In this document: in pieces, positions 26,814-37,829 of the stretch
Numbering within the stretch: position 1 is the first letter of the stretch
How the letters are laid out: each line of letters opens with the position of its first letter
Origin: Neoechinorhynchus agilis
Taxonomy: Eukaryota > Acanthocephala
DNA length: 64,000 nucleotides
Direction of reading: 5' to 3'
NCBI GenBank assembly: GCA_051530055.1
Contig: CM121342.1
Span: 9,424,001 to 9,488,000 of the forward strand
Notes under the pieces: generated by a model
Database searches by the model: none
Seen by the model: the letters and a program-made list of their open reading frames with translations, nothing else
Told to the model about the DNA's origin: nothing
Translations under genes and position numbers: made by a program

Positions 26814-29800
26814 ATGCTCATAAAAGAATATCGCATAGTGATGCCGCTAAGTATCGCAGAATATCAAAGAGCTCAGTTGTATACCATTATAGTTAGCTAA
26901 TGATAGTTTTCTATCAGCCGTTTTACTTCTTAGAAATTTAGAAAAAGTCTGAAGATTTCACGAATTCACCAGGAAGTGCTGTTACAATAAGGGAGAATCG
27001 ACCGTACACGGGAGGTCCAGGAGGTCATGGCCAATACACCAAGAAGGTCTATCAAATAGCGGATCATCTTCCAGGTTCGTTTTTGTGAACGTGTAAAGAA
27101 TTTAAGTTAAATTCGTAGGATGGCTCAAATCCATTCTACCCCAGGATGCGATGATGGTTGAAGAGTACTCTTGGAACGCGTATCCTTATACCAAGACTAA
27201 ATATGTTTATCCGTTTGTGGACCGTTTCTGCATGGAAGTTGAGACAAAGTATTTACCTGATTGCGGACAACAAGAAAACGTATTTAATTTACAGAAGCGA
27301 GAGCTAAATGTGCGCCAAGTGGGTTAGTATGGATCGGTTCATGGATGGAAAGAGTAAATGCTCATCATTGTAAAGATTATATTGATTTTGTAAATGATCC
27401 TCTGGACAGGATGGATGTCGATCCGAAAGCTTTCGTTTCAAAGAGTACAGGTTTTCTTGTGTTTGATTAAACAAATCCATTTTCATGAATATTGTTTAAG
27501 GCCGCGGACCCTTAGAATCGGACTGGATGGATCCTTATCTCAAGGGGAAAATAGAACCAATAATGTGCGCCTATAAATTATGTAGAATTGAGTTTAAATG
27601 CTGGGGACTTCAGTCTCGAGTGGAGCGGTTCATAGATGATAACGCTCTCCGAAAAACGTTTCTATCTGCGCATCGAGCTGTTTGGTGTTGGCAAGACGAG
27701 TGGTCAAGTCTCACAATTGAAGATATTCGAGAAATGGAACAAGCGGTTCAAGAGCGTCTTGAACAAAGGGTTAAAGCAATGAAAAATATTCAGAAAGAAG
27801 AAGCATTTAGCAATGAAGTTATAGTACGCACGCAATCTATCCATGATGAACCACTCACTGAATCAAGCCTAAGAATTTGGAGCAATAAATTATCGATGGA
27901 TTTGACTGGAATAAACGAAGATAGCTCTCATGCGGACATTGACGATCCCTGTATAAAAGATGAATTCAGTGATAGTGAAGAGTTCTGGGACGCAAGATGT
28001 GAGTTCCTAGGGAGGGGTGAAGAGATTCAAAATCGCAAAATAAATACGTTAAGCTCGAAGGACAACGTTGGCATCGATATCTCCAATGTTTAGACAAAGA
28101 CGAAGCGAGAGTGCATATAAGCATTGGTTAATACTTTTGTTTTATGCAGGTTTGTCTTTAGATTATGTGGATTTTTTATATTTAACTTATTTTAAACTTA
28201 CCGAAATCTAATAACATGAGCACTTCGCTTTTTCTTCTATAAAACGTTTCTAAAATTTTACTATTCATTTGTTTTGATAGATTATTGTAAACGGTTTCAA
28301 TTCAAACTTAAGGCTATAAATGCCCTGAAATAGCTAGTTTGAGCGATAAAGCGAAGCGCCGGTTCAAAACTCAAAAAAATTCAAAGGCTTTTAATTTTTC
28401 CAATTGAATTTTTTACAAATTCTAAATTCAAAGAAACGCATTGTTTAAAATTTTAAACAATTTTTCAAATCTTATAAAAATAATAACACTGATATGTTCA
28501 CGTTATCCTTCTCATGTTAAGGAAAAATGGACGATTTGACTGAATCACGCTTAACAAACCTCATAACGTTCAATAATACAATCGACAAGGCCAATCAATA
28601 CACCGGTCGTAGACTCTATCGACCGATAATAATAAAACTAGTCCGGTGTTCTAGCCTGTCCTCCGAAATAATGAAGCAATTATCGAGGTAACATTTTTGA
28701 ACCGTCTATTGTTTACTGGCTTAAACGTTTAAATCTTAGTATATCGATCGTTCAGAGTAGTTCCAATAGTGCACACGTGATGGGACATCTATTGACAACC
28801 AATAGAACATACCAACAGCATCTTGATTTAGTGATCGAAAATGCCAATTCTTGTTACGACGATTTCTGTAGATCCTTGCAAGAAGTCAAGAATCTGTCGG
28901 TAAACATCGTCGGAGATGGAATAGGTTCTGTATTTGCATACGACGCATTATCACGGAATTCAGTTGCCGGCAAAAAGCTCAAATTCCCAGTTGAGAATTT
29001 GTTTTGTCTAGGATCGTCAATTGGAACTCTTTTGCTTCAACGAAAACTGTCATTTGGCGAAAGTAAGTCTCGACTCTGTTAAAATCATAAATTCACTCAT
29101 TGCTTTGAAAGACCCGTTATCGCCAAAGGCGAATTTCTTTAACATATTTCTGTCAAATGATCCATCCGCGTCCAGAGTGGAACCCGTTCTTGATCAAAAG
29201 TTTCAATTCATTCCATCAGCATCTATTGAGCGCTTCTTCAATGTCCGAAATATCAGTTACAATAATCCGGTTAAGGAATTGTCGTCAGCTATATCCTTTT
29301 GTGAGTGTCTTTTTAATGATAAAGTGTTTTATAAACATTTAGGCGATTTATGGGAAAATGAAGGGCGATTAGATTATTGTGTCTATGCACCACAAGTACT
29401 TTCTCAACTTCCGCAAAAATTTCTGGATATTGTAATATCATCTAGTTATTGGGAAAATGAAGATATCGCTATTTTTATTTTAAATAAGCTAGACAAAAAT
29501 CAAGAGTGAGTATAATTTAAATTTCAAAATCAGTGTACAAATTCATCATAACTTTAAAGGGCGAGGAATACACTTCAATACACCGAGTCAACATCAACCG
29601 AATATCGATCAAGTCGTTATGATTTTTCCAACGCACTTAATCGGGTCATGAAAGTCAGCCTTAATTTTTTGAAATCTCATAGAATAAATTAATTTACAGA
29701 ATCTTACACCCAATCACAGTGCAAGTGATGTTTTGTTAGGGGATGCATATCCTCAAGTCCTAACAGCCAAGTTCTCGTATGGACCACTGAAAGTCGTTCC

Positions 29801-30808
29801 TTTATCATATGGGAAGGTATAAATAAAATCAAACTTTACTCACAAAAATGAACTTGTCTAGGTTGAGATTTATAGTCGTGTTCAAGAAAATGACCCTTAT
29901 CATTTTAATATGGGTTCTGGACAAAGAAAAGAGTATATGTTTTTGGGTAATGGAATCACGGATGCGTATGGAAATCTAAGTTATCATCTTAAAGAACGAT
30001 TGCTATTCGGTTCATATGACGTTAAGATAATTGTTAGTGCCGACAATTCGACAGTTGAATTCGGTGTATATGTTGTCAATCAAAACTCTAAAGCAGTTGT
30101 ATTTGGTGTAGGACATGATTCTCGTCGGATGGGAACAATTTCCTAAATATGGATTTTCTCTAAAAGGAAATATTTTATCTGAAATTCATCGCTTTTTGTA
30201 ATACCAAATTCTCGTTAAATATTCCGTGAATCATGATTAGATGGTTCATTAATGGCAAGTTTCTCCGTAAGAGGGAAAAACGCAAAAGTCAGAGCTGCTG
30301 CTGTTGATTGTGTAAGGTTATCTTGGTTTTTTTTCACGCCAGAGGTTCACTTTAGATCATTTCTAATTTTATTAGGTACTGGCAGCGTCTTGGATACTCA
30401 ATAATATACTTGAGCGGTCGTCCAAAAGCACAACAAGCAAGACTTCAATACTGGCTATCAGTTCATAACTTCCCTCGTGGTCCACTCTTGTTGTCAGAAG
30501 GAATATCTCCGCACGATAGTCGTCACAAAAAACTGAATTTACTGAGACAATTATGTATAAATGCCCAAATCACTACTATTCATGCTGCTTATGGTTCGCA
30601 GAAAGACGTGAATATCTTTAGAGATTGTGGGCTACAAGTTGAGAATATCTTTGTGGTCAACAAATGTGGTTCAGTGGTTTGTGTGAACCAAGAAAGGAGC
30701 GACTCGTCGACTACTGTATCAGAGCACCGAGACAATCAACTCATGTCTTTGCCCAATGGATACACTCAACACCTTTACAACTTATCGGATATGTTCAGCG
30801 ACAATTGA
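26814..30808 (+). CDS. Class II phosphatidylinositol transfer protein (RdgB/PITPNM)
   Basis: RdgB/Nir proteins move phosphatidylinositol and phosphatidic acid at ER-plasma membrane contacts. Exon 1 (26814-26891) opens MLIKEYRIVMPLSIAEY. Exon 2 (26942-27074) has RPYTGGPGGHGQYTKKVYQI and exon 3 (from 27119) WNAYPYTKTKY...PDCGQQENVFNL. The next exon (27501-28093) has GRGPLESDW, CAYKLCRIEFKCWGLQ and the C-terminal helix of the PITP fold, then an acidic FFAT-like tract (DSEEFWDARC) that would bind VAP in the ER. The DDHD region spans about 28528-29700 (NIVGDGIGSVFAYDAL, SNDPSASRVEPVL, SSYWENEDIAIFIL). The LNS2 domain (DGSLMASFSVRG, IIYLSGRPKAQQ, AAYGSQKDVNIF) ends at 30808. Most introns are short GT-AG. 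Two places stay unresolved: a one-step frame change near 27310 and the connection between 28093 and about 28528. Confidence 0.9.
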
Positions 30809-30981
30809 TGGTTACAATCTCAAGCAAAAAATCAGTGTTGCAGGATTGTCTAATAAAACCTAATGTTTATTGAGATTACTAATTTTGTATCAGGAGTCTA
30901 ATGTCGCTTATCATTTTTAAGAAATTTCTTTATCTCTCATACTTAGGAAATCGCTGAATAGTCGTTTACTTTGTTACCCTC

Positions 30982-33499
30982 TCACAAGTATTCACGACCA
31001 TCATCATCATAGTCATCTTCTTCAATGGCGTTCATTGCAACCTCCTCATAATCTCTCTCAAGAGCTGATAGATTTTGTCTTGCTTCAGTGAATTCGCCTT
31101 CCTCCATTCCTTCACTTACGTACCAATGGACAAAAGCTCTTCTCGAAAACAGCAAATCGAATTTGTGGCCAAGTCTTCCCCAAGCTTCGGCTATAGCAGT
31201 AGTGTTGCTAAGTGCACAAAGAGCTCGATTAACACGAGCCATATCGCTACCACGAACAACAGTTGGGCATTGATAGTTGATGCCAACCTTAAATCCCGTC
31301 GGACACCAATCAACGAACTCAACTCCAATTCGGCGTTTCAGATTTTCAATAGCAGCCGTAACATCCTTTGGTAGCACATCTCCACGGTATAAAAGGCAAC
31401 AGGCCATATATTTACCATGCCTTGGTTCACATTTAACCAATCGATTCGATACGTCAAAACACGAACTCGTGATTTCCTGGACGCTGAGTTGTTCGTGAAA
31501 AGCGCTTTCTGCAGATACAATCGGGGCGTAGGAAGCGAGAGGAAAGTGGATACGTGGATAAGGAACGAGGTTGGTCTGGAACTCATTAATGTCTACGTTC
31601 AACGCTCCATCAAACCGAAGGGAAGCAGTGATTGAGCTCACAACTTGGCCTATCAAGCGATTAAGATTGGTGTAGGTAGGACGCTCTGTTCGTAAGTTTC
31701 GACAACAAATGTTAAAAATCGCTTCGTTGTCGACCATAAATGAACAATCCGCAAATTCTTGAGTACTGTGGGCAGTCAGAATAGCATTGTAGGGCTCAAC
31801 TATACTGACTGAAACGGCTACAAGAAGTGCCACAATTAAAAATGGATTTTTTTATCGAATTGTAGTCCAAAAAATTGTATTTTTTGAACCCTTTGCAACC
31901 AAATGTTTTTTGCTTATTCTTAAATCAGATGCACGTCAAAACAAAAAGGTCTCAAAAACATATTGGAGAAATACAAAAAAAAGCGACAATGATTCCCAAG
32001 TAAATAGATTTTGAGAGGTATTTTTTGATTTTCAACGTGGACACGACGAATAGAAAAATTTATTTTGCACTAAGTAGCAAACATTTTCTCCGCAAAGAAA
32101 CTTCCAATGAATGATGACTCAAGTTGATTTTACAAAGATTTTGGTGCAAATTCGCAACAAAAACTAAAAAAATTGATGAAACTGAAAATTGTGCGAAATT
32201 AGCTCAATGTTCATTATTTCGACGTGGGTTCAACATAAATTGAAAATAAAATACAAAAATGTCGATATGTGAGGTACCGGGGGGAATGTGTTTGGAATTA
32301 TTGTTTAGAAGTCTTCACCCGCGGTAAATGATTATTTATAAAAGACGTTCTTTGAACCTTGTCGGGTTCATCATCAGTTCTAAAATCTGATGAGGAACCC
32401 GGCGAGGTTCAAAACGTCTTTAATAAATAATCATTTACCAAGGGTGTAGACTTCTAAATAATAATTCCAAATGGCAAAAATGTATCAAATTTGAAACCAT
32501 ATGAGGAATGTTCTCCAAAAAAATCCCAAACTCTAAGCCAATTTAAGCGATTCCTCGTACTTTTTCTCTCTAAAGCATCATTTTGAGAAATTAGCAATTT
32601 CCTCGCTCTCTCTCTCACTTCGTTTCTCACTATAGACGAAAGTGGCAAATATAAAGGATCAAATAACGAATTTCAATGACAAATGCAAAGCTCACTGCTG
32701 TACATCTAGAAGATCTCTCTCACTATGCGAAAAACGGCTTTATAACTTTCACTTTTATCTCGAAACACTTGTAAAATAACCTGCTGAGGAAGTCCGACGA
32801 GACACAAAAAGTCAATGTCCATTTTATAGAAACAAGAAGTTTGTTTAGAGTAGAAACCAAAAGAAGAAGATCGAATTAACCCGCCATTGACACCGTTCAC
32901 GGTCAGCTGTGTGCTACACAAGTTGAAGTTTGTGGTGCTGGATAAACAATAAGTTCCAGTTTGGGTTTTTTCTCGAACTCAGCATGAATTCGTTGCATAA
33001 GAAGAGAAGTGAATCCGGATCCTGTGCCACCTCCGAAGCTATGGAAAAACATAAAACCTTGGAGGCCATCACAAGCTTCGGTCATTCTTCTAAGACGACT
33101 CATGACTGGTTTAATGATACTTTTACCAACTGAGAAATGTCCACGAGCGTAATTGTTAGCAGCATCTTCCATTCCGGTAATCAATTGTTCAGGATGAAAG
33201 AGGTCTCTATAAGAACCGGTTCTTATTTCGTCAATCACTGAAGGTTCAAGATCGGCCATGATGGCACGTGGAACATGTTTGCAATTGCCGGTTTCACTAA
33301 AGAACGTTTCATACGAACTATCACGATTCCTAGCGTTTCTCGGTGAACGATTTGACGATTCAGTACTTAAACAACAACAAGAAGAAGCCATTCGCATCCC
33401 ATTGTTCTCGAGGCCATGTTCAAGGCAATACAGCTCCCAACATGCATTTCCAATTTGAACTCCAGCTTGACCAATATGAATGCTTATAACTTCACGCAT
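30982..33499 (-). CDS. Alpha-tubulin with altered K40 loop
   Basis: Alpha-tubulin is half of the microtubule dimer. Exon 1 (33499-32918) starts [20 protein letters not shown] and carries the nucleotide loop GGGTGSG; exon 2 (31803-30982) has [32 protein letters not shown] with the catalytic Glu of alpha-tubulin, and an acidic tail [13 protein letters not shown]. The total is 467 residues. The loop that normally bears acetylated Lys40 is replaced by a longer one ([20 protein letters not shown]), so K40 is absent. The tail ends Tyr-Leu, not in the usual EEY. The exons are separated by 1114 nt; joining them at TST-C-IVEPYN gives the family spacing exactly. A GTTTCAG near the end would permit a nearly normal junction with one extra residue. 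The ATG directly follows TTTTAAG. Confidence 0.93.
31804..32917 (-). other. Candidate non-conventional intron in alpha-tubulin (1114 nt)
   Basis: On the minus strand it begins GTAGCACACAG and ends CAGTCAGT. CTGACCGTGAACGGTGTCAA just inside the 5' end is complementary, with about four mismatches, to TTGTAGCCGTTTCAGTCAG at the 3' end. A GT-AG alternative (GTGTAG to TTTCAG) stays in frame but inserts a residue in an otherwise invariant stretch. The interior carries a long foldback at 32290-32475. Confidence 0.45.
32290..32475. mobile_element. Foldback / MITE-like palindrome inside the tubulin intron
   Basis: Two arms of about 80 bp are nearly perfect inverted copies: the left arm starts TTTGGAATTATTGTTTAGAA and the right arm ends TTCTAAATAATAATTCCAAA. 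In the middle, GGGTTCATCATCAG faces CTGATGAGGAACCC. The transcript would fold into one long hairpin. No coding capacity. A small non-autonomous element or a hairpin-RNA source are both possible. Confidence 0.85.
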
Positions 33500-33679
33500 C
33501 TTAAAAGTGGTAAACAAACGGAGAGAGAGAGCGGTTGGAAAATTTTGTACGATATGTCAGCTCGTTCGACTTTCCGTGCGCCGCACTCATGTCCAATATT
33601 TAGGACATAGTTCGGTTGCTTAGCAACCAATAAAAGGGGAAATGGGGTTTGTGTTAGTGTGTCGTAGACAATAATCGCA
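33500..33679. promoter_or_regulatory. Shared bidirectional promoter of two tubulin genes
   Basis: The start codons of the two tubulin genes face away from each other with 180 nt between them, so both promoters must lie here or overlap it. A purine/pyrimidine run (GAGAGAGAGAG at about 33519-33531) is present. Each side has an AG just before its ATG (TTTTAAG at 0 nt; GTCGTAG at 12 nt). Confidence 0.55.
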
Positions 33680-35065
33680 ATGAGTGAATGCATTTGTGTT
33701 CATATTGGCAATTTTGGAATTCGATCAGGTCAAAGTGTATGGAAACAACTTTGCTTCGACAATAAAATCGGAGCTGATGGATGCGGATGTGCCAGAGACG
33801 ACTCAAAATCGTTTTTCTCAGAGTCAATGTGCGGCCACTATACACCTCATGCGTTACTTTTAGACATTGATCAAACGAGTTTTCATGAACTGAACACTGG
33901 TGCATTTCGTCACTTTTTTTCCAATGAATCAATCGTCAATATTGAATCCAATAGCACCGGGGGCAGTTTTGCACTCGGATGTTCAGATAAAGATGGTCGA
34001 AAAAAAAGAGAATTTGATTTTAGTCTAAGAAGGGCAATTGAGCGATATGATCGCCTAGGACATTGTTTTGTGTTCAATGCTTTATCGGGTGGAACAGGAT
34101 CGGGGTTAGGGACGCTGGTGATAAATCGATTGGAAAAAACGTTAGGACCGAAGGTAACCAAAGGACAGTTTGCGCTTTATCCCTCTGATGAACACATTGG
34201 GAATCCATTGGCGGCCTATAACGCAGTCTTTCATGAATTTTTCACTAAAGGTGCCTGTGATTGGGTTATAGGACTTGACAATACATCCCTAGCGAGAATT
34301 TGTACGAGAGAGAAGAGAGATTTTTTGGCCTTTTCTTCATAAAAAACACTCTCTGCTCTTAATATGGCGAATCTTCGAATACAAAATCCAAGATTCGCAA
34401 ATTTCAATCGACTCATATCGCAAGTTATGGCATCAATCAGCATATGCAGTCGATCTGCTGGGAAAAGAATTGGAAATATAGTTGATCTGGGTGATGTTCT
34501 ATCAAGTGCAGTACCCATAAGACGGATGCATCATCTAAGCGTTTCATATGGACCACTCCGTCCAATTTTAGCTACGAATCTCGTCCCGTTGAAAACAATT
34601 GATATTATTAAAAGTGTATTTGCTGTAGGAAATCAAATGATTTCATTCGATCCTCGTCTAGGATCTTACTTATCTTGTGTTTTAATAAACTGCGGTCATC
34701 AAAGCCCGGGTGAAATCGATGAAGCAATCTTAACAATTAAGAAACGACGACCTCCACGATTTGCTGACTGGATTCCCAATGTTTTTAGATGGACTGCTTG
34801 CTTGAATCCACCATCGATCATGCCAGGCGAAATCGCACCAAGCAACAAATCTGTATGCATGATCGGAAACTCAACTGCAATCTCACAAATATGGACTTCT
34901 CTTTACGATCGATTTGAGGTAATGGCACGACGAGCATTTTTTACTCGTACTTTCGTCGAGTACGGATTCGAGCAGGAGGATTTTATATCAGCTCTGCAGA
35001 ATATAAAGGATTTAGAAGGCGATTATGAAGATACACGGAGAAAAGATTATAGTCAAAAGAGTTGA
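33680..35065 (+). CDS. Highly divergent alpha-like tubulin
   Basis: The fold is recognisable from CICVHIGNFGIRSGQSVW, LLLDIDQTSFHELNTG, NALSGGTGSGLGTLVINR (nucleotide loop), NPRFANFNRLISQVMASISI, GSYLSCVLINCG and ISQIWTSLYDRFEVMARRAF. Two blocks, 33680-34301 and 34362-35065, give 441 residues (alpha-tubulin about 451). At the position of the alpha-tubulin catalytic Glu254 the residue is Asp (VDLGD). The acidic C-terminal tail is replaced by a short basic end (TRRKDYSQKS). Similarity is spread evenly along the length, so it is probably a specialised paralogue. An in-frame stop between the blocks lies inside a 60-nt hairpin segment listed separately; if that is not removed, this is a pseudogene. 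Confidence 0.8.
34302..34361 (+). other. Candidate non-conventional hairpin intron in divergent tubulin (60 nt)
   Basis: The upstream and downstream tubulin blocks are in the same frame, but about 20 extra codons with a stop interrupt a conserved place (DICRRNL in typical alpha-tubulins). A 60-nt segment starting GTACGAGAG and ending GCTCTTA removes exactly this excess. It folds: GAGAGAAGAGAGATTTTTT pairs with AAAAAACACTCTCTGCTCTT with few mismatches around a loop of about 14 nt. There is no AG in the right place. Confidence 0.55.
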
Positions 35066-35569
35066 TAATTTTACCGATTTTTTTGTAAAATTTATGAATT
35101 TTAATAACTTTGAAACGTGCAGCAGAATCGCGCAAATCGAGGTTTCTTAATTTTCAAGAGTATTCGGAACACGTTTCCAACGTCTAAATTTTTTTCAAGA
35201 TACGTGCCAGAAGATTTGCGCTCCAAAGATTTCTTTTTATACGCAATGAATTCATTCTCAAAAACAAAATGACATTGATTTTTCATTGAGGTATACTCGT
35301 AGATATAAAATTTCGACACATCTCTTACTTCTCAATTTCTTTTCAGGATCAGTTTTCAACTGCGCTTAGCTTTTGTGGATCTTTTCCAAACACAACAAAG
35401 TAACTCTCATTTCAAATAAATTTGCAAATAAAATGAAAATGATTTATGATCTAAGTTCACTCGTGGATATAAAATTTCTGCATCTACTTTACTTCACACC
35501 TTTAAGATCCGTATTCAACAATGAAAATTTGAATGAGATTTGGATTGAGTTCATGATTTTTTGGCGTCA
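35066..35569. other. Intergenic after the divergent tubulin
   Basis: AT-rich sequence, including the 3' UTR of the tubulin gene; I see nothing else. Confidence 0.3.
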
Positions 35570-37335
35570 ATGAGAATTTGTATGAGATTTGGATTGAGTT
35601 CAAGACTTGTTTCAGTTTGTTCAAAGAACGAAGTCTCGGATTTTTTTATGAGATTTCGATCGAGTTCAAGATTTATTTCAGTATGTTCAGAGAATGCGTT
35701 CAATGAGAATTTGTATGAGATTTCGATTGAGTTCAAGACTTGATTTAGTTTGTTCAAAGAACGAAGTGAAAGAATTTTTTATGAGATTTCGATCGAGTTT
35801 AAGATTTATTGGAGTTTGTTCAGAGAATGAGTTCAATGAGAATTTGTATGAGATTTCGATCGAGTTCAAGATTTATTCGAGTTTGTTCAGAGAATGAGTT
35901 CAATGAGAATTTGTATGAGATTTCGATCGAGTTCAAGATTTATTTGAGTTTGTTCAGAGAATGAGTTCAATGAGAATTTGTATGAGATTTCGATCGAGTT
36001 CAAGATTTATTTGAGTTTTTTCAGAGAATGAGTTCAATGAGAATTTGTATGAGATTTCGATCGAGTTCAAGATTTATTTGAGTTTGTTCAGAGAATGAGT
36101 TCAATGAGAATTTGTATGAGATTTCGATCGAGTTCAAGATTTGGATTTGTTTTGAGAATGAGTTCAATGAGAATTTGTATGAGATTTCGATCGAGTTCAA
36201 GATTTATTTGAGTTTGTTCAGAGAATGAGTTCAATGAGAATTTGTATGAGATTTCGATCAAGTTCAAGATTTATTTGAGTTTGTTCAGAGAATGAGTTCA
36301 ATGAGAATTTGTATGAGATTTCGATCGAGTTCAAGATTTATTTGAGTTTTTTCAGAGAATGAGTTCAATGAGAATTTGTATGAGATTTCGATCGAGTTCA
36401 AGATTTATTTGATTTTTTCAGAGAATGAGTTCAATGAGAATTTGTATGAGATTTCGATCGAGTTCAAGATTTATTTGAGTTTTTTCAGAGAATGAGTTCA
36501 ATGAGAATTTGTATGAGATTTCGATCGAGTTCAAGATTTATTTGAGTTTGTTCAGAGAATGAGTTCAATGAGAATTTGTATGAGATTTCGATCAAGTTCA
36601 AGATTTATTTGAGTTTGTTCAGAGAATGAGTTCAATGAGAATTTGTATGAGATTTCGATCAAGTTCAAGATTTATTTGAGTTTGTTCAGAGAATGAGTTC
36701 AATGAGAATTTGTATGAGTTTCGATCAAGTTCAAGATTTTTAGTTTTTCAGAGAATGAGTTCAATGAGAATTTATGAGATTTCGATCAAGTTCAAGATTT
36801 ATTGGAGTTTGTTCAAAGAACGAAGTCAAAATTTTTTATGAGATTTCGATCAAGTTCAAGATTTATTGGAGTTTGTTCAAAGAACGAAGTCAAGGAATTT
36901 TTATGAGATTTCGATCGAGTTCAAGATTTATTTGAGTTTGTTCAGAGAATGAGTTCAATGAGAATTTGTATGAGATTTCGATCGAGTTCAAGATTTATTA
37001 GAGTTTGTTCAGAGAATGAGTTCAATGAGAATTTGTATGAGATTTCGATCGAGTTCAAGATTTATTTGAGTTTTTTCAGAGAATGAGTTCAATGAGAATT
37101 TGTATGAGATTTCGATCAAGTTCAAGATTTATTGGAGTTTGTTCAAAGAACGAAGCCAAGGAATTTTTTATGAGATTTCGATCAAGTTCAAGATTTATTG
37201 GAGTTTGTTCAAAGAACGAAGCCAAGGAATTTTTTATGAGATTTCGATCAAGTTCAAGATTTATTGGAGTTTGTTCAAAGAACGAAGCCAAGGAATTTTT
37301 ATGAGCTTTCGATCGAGTTCAAGATTTATTGGGGT
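35570..37335. repeat. Satellite array of 66-67 bp units, about 26 copies
   Basis: The unit runs GAATGAGTTCAATGAGAATT, TGTATGAGATTTCGATCGAG, TTCAAGATTTATTTGAGTTT, GTTCAGA. A variant with GAACGAAGCCAAGGAATTTT in place of the first part occurs at both ends of the array (35625, 35760, 36810-36900, 37145-37300). Since 66 is a multiple of three, frames stay open on both strands for several units; they are by-products and not genes. Confidence 0.93.
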
Positions 37336-37829
37336 TTGTTTTCGCGTTAATTTTGAAAAGACATCAAACTAATTTGGTGAACGTATTTAGCGCGATTTTA
37401 TGAAGCGATTATCTCGCGATTTCTAATTAACAAACCTAATCTCATTACGTTTCTATAACAAACTGACCAATCATTGAAGTATTTTTTAATTTGAACATAA
37501 ATGGGCGGGAAATTTCATCCAAGAATCTAATCCCAACTTTATGCCTCATTTATCGGTGATTTGCAATTAAAGAAAAATAATTTCACGAAAACATCAATCG
37601 GTGAATTCCCGGTACAGACACCGCTTTCTTCTCTCTTCTTTACCTCATGAATACTCAGCCCCATGAGCCGAATACATTTTAAACAATTTGTCCTAAGATC
37701 TCCTTAATTTGGCTAAGGATGCCGGACATCCAATGGAGATTGAATCTTATAAACCGCGGGTACCGGCGATTCCCATTCTATATAAATCCGTTTCGGATAC
37801 CGGATATATAAAAAACAATAGAATCCTTG
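37336..37829. other. Spacer between two tandem-repeat fields
   Basis: No gene is seen. The right part has GGATGCCGGACATCC, loosely related to the core of the next repeat. Confidence 0.3.

Noticed and set aside
35561-37372. Repetitive open frames such as SSRFIGVCSKNEAKEF
   Set aside because: They result from the 66-bp unit being a multiple of three. The same array is open on the opposite strand too.
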